A program made the position numbers and the translations under genes. The notes under the pieces were generated by a model. The model had not been told where the DNA came from and did not search any database. It was given only the letters and a program-made list of their open reading frames with translations. A DNA stretch of 64,000 nucleotides from Distichodus sexfasciatus (lineage: Eukaryota > Chordata > Actinopteri > Characiformes > Distichodontidae): contig JAVGVS010000452.1 in assembly GCA_032718565.1 (NCBI GenBank), positions 62,001-126,000 of the forward strand. The letters run 5' to 3'. Positions 57,187 to 64,000 of this stretch are shown here, piece by piece; position 1 is the first letter of the stretch, and every line of letters starts with the position of its first letter.

Positions 57187-58309
57187 TAAATGACTGAAAT
57201 TAACAGAGAACTGACACAAAACTGACGACTCAAACGGAAAATACTGATGGGTGATTTTCTTGTAAGCCTATAGGATCTGTGTGCTGTTTATTATGTATTT
57301 ATGTAATGTTTGGCACAATGTAAAATACAGAAACTGGATGAGTTGAGATTTCTGAGTTGTCATTAAACGCAGCATATTTTCAATAAATTGCTTCAACTTC
57401 CCTACATAATGCATTCCGAAGACCAGTACAGCACCATCTGAAACGCCACCATCATTCCCAGGATGCAGCATTGTGGTAAGTTAGGTGGAGATTGATGTTA
57501 CAGCAGGAGACACTCACTTTTAGCGGAGAGTGGTGGGGGATTGCCACCTCTAACACCACTGCTCCATTTCTATTAACACTAGATCCTGTTGATTCACCAC
57601 CTCTTGTTTATGTGTCCAGATCTGAAATTCCCTCAGGACCTGAGCACTGTTGTTTTCCATCATTCTGTGACTCATCCTCTTGCACATGGGAGCTTTTAAC
57701 CCAAATTCCTGCATGCGTTCACAATCAACATTCACTTTATTACAGCCAGATTGTTACTGTATTGTATTGCTTTTGACCACATCAGATGTAAAGATGTAAA
57801 CAATAAATGTGCAAATCACTTCCACAGATGGAATATTAGTTACATGTTTGGGAGGAAATTAAAGTCAGTATGTCATGCAGAGGGGAAGGCTGTGGCCAAA
57901 TTCAAAAATGTAAAAAATGTTAATATCTGAATATCTTGCAACACATTTTTTTTTTTTTAACATGTCAAACATTATTGTTAAGATTGTGAAAGACACTGCA
58001 ATATTTTGCTCTCCTGCATGAACACAATGAAAAATTCTAGAAGAGGTTTTTGTAGGTGAGTGCATGTGTAAAATAACAATAAAATGAAAAAAAGAAATCT
58101 TTTTTTATATTCTTAAGATATTTTTGTCAACCGACATTTCTCCTAGACCCCTTAATAGTGAGTGAATTGTGTTTTCATGTAATTTACAGACATTTCTTGA
58201 AAATAAGTCATGGAAATTAGGAATTGGAGCTTTTAAAATTGTAACTAAGTCTTCCAGTTAAGTCTGCAGTTCATTATGGATGTTATGAGCAATGCCAAAG
58301 TAAAAACAT
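57187..58309. other. Intergenic, unique
   Basis: No gene or clear repeat is recognised; two short opposite-strand frames at 57492-57776 have no homology I know. Confidence 0.45.
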
Positions 58310-58695
58310 AACAAGGAAGTGAGTTCGCTGACGTTTGGCTCAACGTTTTGCGGGAAACGATTGGCCAAAAATTGCAGAAAAGTTGCGGTAATTGATCAAA
58401 ATCAACTAAATTGTGGAAAAGTTGCAGTAATTGATCAAAAACAACTAAATGATTAATAGTTAATAAAAATAGTGGTTGTTTCCTTCATTTTAATTAATTG
58501 TTAAAAGAATCATTATAAAGGGTGACAAAAACGCACATTTTCCCGCAACTTTGACTTACTTCAGCAACATTATTGCAACTAAACGCCTAAAACACCGCAA
58601 CGTTCCTCGCAATTTCTTTTAGAAAAGCTGCCGCAAAATCAGGCATTTTAGGCTGCAAGAATCACAAAAGAGGCCCGCGAAATCCTGGAGGAATT
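58310..58695. repeat. Interspersed repeat (GGATTTTGC family), copy 4
   Basis: Contains TTTGGCTCAACGTTTTGCGG, TTCATTTTAATTAATTG, CATTATAAAGGGTGACAAAA and AAATCCTGGAGGAATTG. The order matches 4118-4760 inverted in part. Confidence 0.6.
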
Positions 58696-58732
58696 GTCTT
58701 ATGCACGTTCAATGCAAAAAGACAACTCCAGT

Positions 58733-58860
58733 AGCTTATGAGCAAGATATCGTCCCCAAACACTGCTCTCCGAGAACCCATGTTAGCTGCCCACTGCTCC
58801 TTCACAGATGGGTCAAATGCAGAGGTCACATTTGGTTGGGGTGCATTGTGTGCTGTGGAT
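58733..58860 (+). repeat. SINE-like repeat, family 2, partial
   Basis: Contains TGAGCAAGATATCGTCCCCA, GCTGCCCACTGCTCCTTCAC and GGGTCAAATGCAGAGGTCAC. Confidence 0.7.
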
Positions 58861-59104
58861 TTTACAAAATTTCAGCCATCTCGGCTTCGACATGCAAGTG
58901 TAGGAACAGAGGGTGTTGTAACAATCAAACCGTCTCGCACTTCATCTGCCAACGCTGGGTGAAGAGACCCTCTCTACTGACCACACAGCGTCTGTCCAGA
59001 TAAAAAAGCAAACCTCCTCCACCAGCAAGAACACAAAACACACAGAGATACACGTGGGTCTTGTTTTTAATAACTCTCTTGACAAAATTGCTGCACAAAA
59101 AATG

Positions 59105-61103
59105 AAAAGAAACAAAACACTTTTATTATATTCACACACCTATGAAACGTACAAGCCCCTCACAGTGTTGGCAGGTCTAGTCAATCAGAACAGATATGTC
59201 AAACCAATTCAGTTGTTAAGGCATTAAAAAAAACGGCCAAAATCGTTCAAGCTTCTCGTGTTCCACGTCTTAACAACACTGAATGTCAAGGAGCGAGATT
59301 TTTTTCAGTTATACTGGCATGGTTTTGTGGGGAACGGGTAATAAACGGGAACCATTTAAACAGGTGCAACGATAACGGATCCCGGTGTCGTAGAGGCGGT
59401 GGGGTAACAACAGCCTTGTAGCCCTCGGCGCCAATCTACACGACTCGCCTACACAAAGAAATGTACTCTCATGCATGCCTGTACAGTGCTCCGAAAAACA
59501 AACCAAAGAATATGTCTTGCAACTGCCTATCTAGAAAATAAAAGTATGCCGATAAACGATTGATAACTGCAAGTTAGTTATTTTTAATTCATAAGAAATG
59601 AAGAAAAACAGAAAAAAGAGAGAGAGAAAATAACAGGCTAGGTTTCCCTGCCGACTTTGTTCATGACGACAGTATTCCACTGATAACTAAACAGTCCATA
59701 GCATTACTGCTCTTTATACCACAGGCTTCAATATACATTTATTCTATATACATTTATATTTAGGAAGCTATTACCAAGCAGTAGCACTGTCAAGTACGTC
59801 AGTTTTCAGGCAAGGTTAATATTTTCGTTCTGGGTATTACAGTATCCAATTCAACACAGTACAATGACGAATACAAAGACAGAAAAAGCGAGAGAGAGGG
59901 AGAGAGAGAGAGAGAGGCCCAGCGGTGCGGCGACAGATGTAGGGAGGGGAGAGGAGTTTTCCCCCTTCCGCTGCACACGACTAGCACCATGAGGGTGAAT
60001 TTACAGAACCGGTTTCAGCACTCGTGAGAAGAAAAAGAGATCGCTGCTCGAAAATGAGAAATGGGAGTGGAAAACGGAACAAAATTCTCTTTTAAAGAAA
60101 GACGGTTTGGGATAACTTAGAACTCAGGCCTTTAGATCAGGTACATCACAAAAGATCAGCATCAACCGTGAGAAGGTTTTGGTCAAACGGTTCGTCGACT
60201 GGCTGAAATCGTCCCCTCCTACCTTCCTTCGAACGCTACGCGAAACGTACTGCAGTGTTTCATTCACCAACAGAGAGAAAGAGAGTAACGAACAGCAAAT
60301 GCAAGGACTGCCGGGCCAAACACACAACTGGTCCTCTAATGCTCAACGTGAACGCAAGAACGAAGTTGCTACACATGCAAGACTTTCATTCCATTTCCAG
60401 CAAGACGAACATCAAACGAGCGTCGCGTTCTAACTCTAAAGAGCGTTCCGAAAGTCCAAACCAGACCGTCGTCTACATGTAGTAGTGTTTATTCCACCTA
60501 ACTGGAAAGTGTAATCATGCAGGCTCAAATTTTTTGCACAAGTACTGGATTGCCATCAGACAGCGGAATACAGAGTGTGCCTCATGTTTGCTCATACATG
60601 TAGCTCCTGTAACATGAAGCGCTTAATTATAGCAAAATAATTAGCATAAGCGAAGTCTGGCCAAGCTGAAAACCAGGGTTATTATTAGTAAGATATTTTC
60701 GGACGTTACGGGAGTCGATGAGAACGGTTCACAGACCCGACGCACCGGCTCAACCGATTAAAGGCATGATTACAGTACGTTTCCACCAAAAGGGCCATGA
60801 TATGCATTCATCAAAGAGAAGGTGGCGGTGAGAACACACAACACACTGCTGGGAGGCGACATTTCAGGTTAACAGATATAGACAATAAAAAAAAAAAAAA
60901 AGGTACGGACTAAATGAACTGTGAACAGGACCTTGCATGAGCGTGAAACGTGAAAAACACTGACCAAATTTAAAAAAAAAAAAAAAAGGATAAAAGACTC
61001 AAAAACACAACGATAAAATGCAAAAATTGCAAATTCTATTTTATCCACAAGTGGTGCTGGTCCTGGAAGGCAGCGATGCGGCCTTCGCTTCTCTTGGCGG
61101 GAG
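59105..61103 (-). other. casc3: casc3 3' UTR
   Basis: This stretch of about 2 kb follows the casc3 stop codon. It is free of the SINEs and hAT elements that fill the neighbouring DNA, as expected of a constrained 3' UTR. A minus-strand AATAAA with a following U/GU-rich segment marks its likely end near 59105. Poly-A runs at about 60885 and 60972 and a GA run at 59888-59913 are simple repeats in it. Other TTTATT occurrences could serve as alternative polyadenylation signals. Confidence 0.65.
59122..59127 (-). terminator. casc3: casc3 polyadenylation signal AATAAA
   Basis: AATAAA on the minus strand is followed about 15-40 bases later by GTGTTTTGTTTCTTTTC, a good downstream U/GU-rich element. 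The cleavage site is inferred to lie near 59105. Confidence 0.6.
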
Positions 61104-61142
61104 CTAGGATCGAACCTCCTCGCTGGGCTTCCTGCTCTGGTC
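61104..61142 (-). CDS. casc3: casc3 terminal coding exon
   Basis: The acceptor CTCTGTGCGTTGCAG leads in phase 0 into 12 codons and TAG. The encoded end is DQSRKPSEEVRS. Human CASC3 as recalled ends VVSRGSS after the same PPPPE junction, so this short tail differs. Position, phase and the following repeat-poor 3' UTR support it. An alternative terminal exon elsewhere in 59.1-62.1 kb cannot be excluded. Confidence 0.65.
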   Translation of the reverse strand, partial: DQSRKPSEEVRS

Positions 61143-61326
61143 CTGCAACGCACAGAGCAATACATTCCGCTCTCAGTTTCATTTTTAATTAACTGCCCAG
61201 CTCTAGTCCTGAAATACAACACTGTGCATCTTGAGTCTTGATTCACCTCATGTATCATACGTATTCTTGAGGAACAAAACAATGTCTGCCCATAATAATA
61301 TTAGGGCTCCAATCCGATACGTTATA

Positions 61327-61974
61327 TGCGACCCTCCACGGCAAAACCAGTCGCTTGTTGCAAATTCTCAAAATTGAGTTATGATGTTTTCATGAAAGGG
61401 CATAAATCAAGCTTCAAAACGATACCTATATGGAATGAATCAGACGACATATGACTGAGATATCAACATTCAAAGGAGTCGGGTTTCTCCTGTCACGCCA
61501 AGTGAGAAATGGAGAAATCTGCCTTTGAAGTTGACTATCGCCGTAGCACTCACAGACGCTTGGTGCGGTCGCGGCTACGTTTGCATTTACGGTAGCCTAC
61601 GCTGCATTCACAGCCACACGGATAGCCTACCTGCGTTAGGTTAACTGAACTCTGGAGACGGAGATGGATTCCACAAAACTATCTTCATGCTAGTCAACCA
61701 GTGGATTTACCGTAAATATTGGAGTAGAGCGGTCAAAACAGAAACGTTTAACATTCTGCTGGAATCGATTCCTCACCTCAAGAAAGTCACGTTTTTAGGA
61801 TGGAAAGGGTAAGTTTTTCAGCCAAATTTATTCACAACAGTACAGTATAGACCTTCCACTGTTTCAAAACACTAAAAACAAAAAATCCAAAATTTTACCC
61901 CACGCAACATAAACGCTCGTTTTTCTCGGAAAGCTCCGTTGTGACAAGTGACTGGTTTTGCTTGGAGGGTCACA
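61327..61974 (+). mobile_element. TGTGACCC family A, full-length, in casc3 intron
   Basis: Starts TGCGACCCTCCACGGCAAAA and ends ACTGGTTTTGCTTGGAGGGT followed by CACA. It carries all family blocks, including CGACATATGACTGAGATATC and GGTGCGGTCGCGGCTACG. Inserted in the last casc3 intron, antisense to the gene. Confidence 0.92.
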
Positions 61975-62184
61975 CATCAGTTCGATAACGACTCAGATAG
62001 CTGGACCCAAGTATCAGCTTTGGTATTAGAACTGAAAAAGCTGGATTGGTGCATCCCTAAATAATATTAATACTGTGGTGTTTTTATGCTCCTTGAATTA
62101 CTCTGTTTCATACAGTCCAATCCAGTTCATGAAGATGTGTGGTACTGGCGCATAAAGATGTGATTTTAAGGTGGAAGGGCTTAC

Positions 62185-62307
62185 CTCTGGTGGGGGAGGC
62201 TTGACTGTAACTGGCTGGGAGGTGCGTCGTGGGGGCGAGGGTTTGGGCTGCGCCTGCTGCTGTACTGTGTCGTAATACGTCACACCACCGTAGACCTGCG
62301 CCTGCGC
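62185..62307 (-). CDS. casc3: casc3 coding exon (VYGGVTYY...PPPPE)
   Basis: CASC3 (MLN51, Barentsz) is a core subunit of the exon junction complex, which marks spliced mRNA for export, translation and nonsense-mediated decay. This 123-nt exon has acceptor TTCCCTACAG and donor GTAAGC and is phase 0 at both ends. It encodes VYGGVTYYDT, a QQQAQ segment and PKPSPPRRTSQPVTVKPPP. Human CASC3 as recalled has VYGGVTYYNP and PKPSPPRRTPQPVTIKPPP. The segment lies in the Pro-rich C-terminus, outside the SELOR core that binds eIF4A3. Confidence 0.95.
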
Positions 62308-62612
62308 CTGTAGGGAACGTGAACGTTAGTGTGTGTAGAAACAAATTGAGAGCAGCTAATTACTACACAGATCCACCGATCCCTTTCATTTATTAAAAAA
62401 GCTACTGTAGATGCCCACATAGCACCCACCTGTGGGTAGAGAGGTAAATCAAGGTTCGTCACAATCTGATATTATATTGAATCAATGAACAAAGTTTCAG
62501 ATGTCACAAAATGTGCTACGATAGGATTTTGTTTGATTTCAACCAGATATTTCAACGAGGAATAACTTTCTCTTGTAATAAAAACAGACCTCCTGTTCAA
62601 ATATAAAATGAC

Positions 62613-62672
62613 GTTGCAACATGCATGATGTCTAATCGATATTTTCATTTTGGATCAGTCCTATGGGCTCAC
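62613..62672 (-). repeat. Intron-start segment shared with 41066-41125
   Basis: The intron begins GTGAGCCCATAGGACTGATC. The segment is about 80 per cent identical by eye to 41066-41125, including TTTTCATTTTGGATCA. It ends at the exon boundary. Confidence 0.6.
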
Positions 62673-62878
62673 CTGTGGGTTGGGGTACATGGGCGGAAGC
62701 GTTGCTCCGGCAGGGTAAGGATAGTTGGTGTTGCTAAAGGTCATGACTCCGGGAGGTGGGTAGAAGGGCGGGGGCAGCAGTTGCTGTGGGGGAGGTTGCC
62801 CGGGCGACATCGAAACGGGTGGAGCAGCGTAGAGAGCAGGGTTAGGCATCGGCCCTCCTGATTGGTGCGGATGCAGAC
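62673..62878 (-). CDS. casc3: casc3 coding exon (SMSPGQPPPQQ)
   Basis: The 206-nt exon has acceptor CTCTTTTTCCAG and donor GTGAGC, entering in phase 1 and leaving in phase 0. It encodes LHPHQSGGPMPNPALY, PVSMSPGQPPPQQLL and, at the end, NTNYPYPAGATLPPMYPNP. Human CASC3 as recalled has PVSMSPGQPPPQQLL and a YPYAPGALPPP block. Pro, Tyr and Gln dominate, so it is probably disordered. No lesion is seen. Confidence 0.95.
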
Positions 62879-62925
62879 CTGGAAAAAGAGGAATCAAAAA
62901 CGAGATCGCTAAATTTAGTCCTGAA

Positions 62926-63060
62926 TAGGGCTGGGCGATGTGTGCTTCAAATCTAGATCACGATGAACTTTTTTTTTTACCATGATTACCGTTAATCAAC
63001 AATTTTGTCTTGGGTTTTTCTGTTTCTTGGCCCTCACGGCTCACTGTAAATATTTACTGT
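62926..63060. mobile_element. hAT-like left-end fragment in casc3 intron
   Basis: Starts TAGGGCTGGGCGATGTGTGC and contains ATTTTGTCTTGGGTTTTTCT, both found in other hAT-like copies in this window. The right end is not clear. Confidence 0.55.
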
Positions 63061-63211
63061 AAATATGCTCAATGATTAACACTGGGTGGCTCAAAACTTC
63101 TGCACAATACTGCACATTCTCACATCCCATTATCGTATTACGGGATATTACATGTTTTAACATTTACTACACATAAGCAGCAACAACAGCAGCTAGGGTC
63201 CAGTATCTCAC

Positions 63212-63319
63212 CCGGGTGTGCAGGGTGGGGCAGGTGCATCTCTGGTTGGACCAGCAGGCCCTGTGGAGGTATGGCAGCTGGGTTGTCACCGTGTGTGTAG
63301 ATTGGTCCCTGGAACGACA
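63212..63319 (-). CDS. casc3: casc3 coding exon (MSFQGPIYTHGD)
   Basis: The 108-nt exon has acceptor TTTTTTGGCTTAACAG and donor GTGAGA. It completes A|TG from the previous exon, so the junction codon is Met. It encodes SFQGPIYTHGDNPAA, IPPQGLLVQPEMHLPHP and AHPG. The recalled human protein has MSFPGPIYAHGD, PPQGMLVQPGMNLPHPG. Entry and exit phases agree with both neighbours. Confidence 0.94.
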
Positions 63320-63482
63320 CTGTTAAGCCAAAAAAGGCAAGACGTCAGGGTCACGGGCTGACATTTTACATACAATATTCTTTATATAAATGTTCTCAAT
63401 TTGACACTTTTCTACCAACACTGCACAGATGCAAACCTGTTAAGTCATTTTCCATTGCATAAGTAACTCTGCACGTAGAGTT

Positions 63483-63665
63483 GGTGGCAATGGGGTCTGA
63501 GTGACCTAAATCCCATATTAGTGACCATAAGATTGTGAGTTCACATCCCAGGAAAGCCTAAAAATCCTCCACTGGGGCCCTGAGAAAGGCATGTAACCCC
63601 ACATTGTGAGACTGTAATTAGGAAGAATTGAAGACACTCCGGCTAAGAGTGGCAAATGTAATTGT
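63483..63665 (+). repeat. Old tRNA-derived SINE, family 1 type, in casc3 intron
   Basis: Contains GAGTTCACATCCCAGGAAAG, GGCCCTGAGAAAGGCATGTA and a decayed tail CTCCGGCTAAGAGTGGCAAA. Confidence 0.55.
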
Positions 63666-63946
63666 AGACCAGATCAGACGTAGATCACAAGCCTGAAGCA
63701 TCTGACCTTATCTGCCGTCGGATGTTTTCCGACTCCGTGTTCCACAAAAATGCACCAATCGAGTTATGCTGCTAAACGTGGTCACAAACCCAACAAGTCA
63801 CTGTGAAGCCCTAACTGCGCTAAACCCACTGTGATAGGAACAGTACAGTACAGTTTCTGATCGCCAGACAAAAAGCACCACGTTTTCGTGCGGATTTAAA
63901 AAGTGCAACGGCTCCTTCTACAGGTCTGAAGTGGAACTGCACTCAC

Positions 63947-64000
63947 TGTGGTCGTAGTAGTGGCTCTCCATCACTCCTATATGCATGGGGGCTGGTTCTG
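63947..64000 (-). CDS. casc3: casc3 coding exon, cut by the window edge
   Basis: The visible 54 nt end at a GTGAGT donor after CAC A|, phase 1. They encode PAPMHIGVMESHYYDH in the frame that joins the next exon. The 5' end of the exon and the rest of the gene, including the SELOR domain, are beyond the right edge. Confidence 0.85.

Overview
This is eukaryotic, intron-rich vertebrate DNA, almost certainly from a teleost fish. It holds dense CA/TG microsatellites, tRNA-derived SINEs with the fish-typical LINE2-like tail, many small hAT-like elements, Tc1/mariner transposase remnants, and two recognisable protein-coding genes, both on the minus strand. All gene calls were made by eye from splice signals, reading phase and recalled human protein sequences; no database search was possible.

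Right edge (59.1-64.0 kb): the last five exons of casc3 (MLN51/Barentsz, an exon junction complex core protein), i.e. the Pro/Gln-rich C-terminus, stop codon, and a 3' UTR of about 2 kb ending near a minus-strand AATAAA at 59122-59127. The 5' part of the gene lies beyond the right edge.

Left part (0.3-36.8 kb): the first six coding exons of rapgefl1 (Rap guanine nucleotide exchange factor-like 1), with the start codon at 36766 and a CpG-rich upstream region to about 37.5 kb. Intron 1 is about 25 kb and full of mobile-element remnants. The downstream exons, including the CDC25-type catalytic domain, lie beyond the left edge. Splice phases agree at every junction except exon 2, which carries one extra base that makes an in-frame stop; this looks like an assembly indel. 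Transcription therefore runs right to left, casc3 then rapgefl1, the same order and relative orientation as CASC3-RAPGEFL1 in human.

Between the genes (37.6-59.1 kb) I found no coding gene. The interval holds SINEs, hAT-like elements, a Tc1 transposase remnant, a 158-bp higher-order minisatellite (44.1-44.6 kb), a 600-bp polypurine tract (52.9-53.5 kb), several local duplications, and a GC-rich block with paired CCAAT boxes between two copies of a POU/octamer-like palindrome (53.9-54.04 kb), which is the best regulatory candidate.

The most distinctive structures are two non-coding terminal-repeat families that share the end TGTGACCC and in two copies show TA target duplications: a 600-650 bp family with six copies and a 250-bp near-perfect fold-back family with two.
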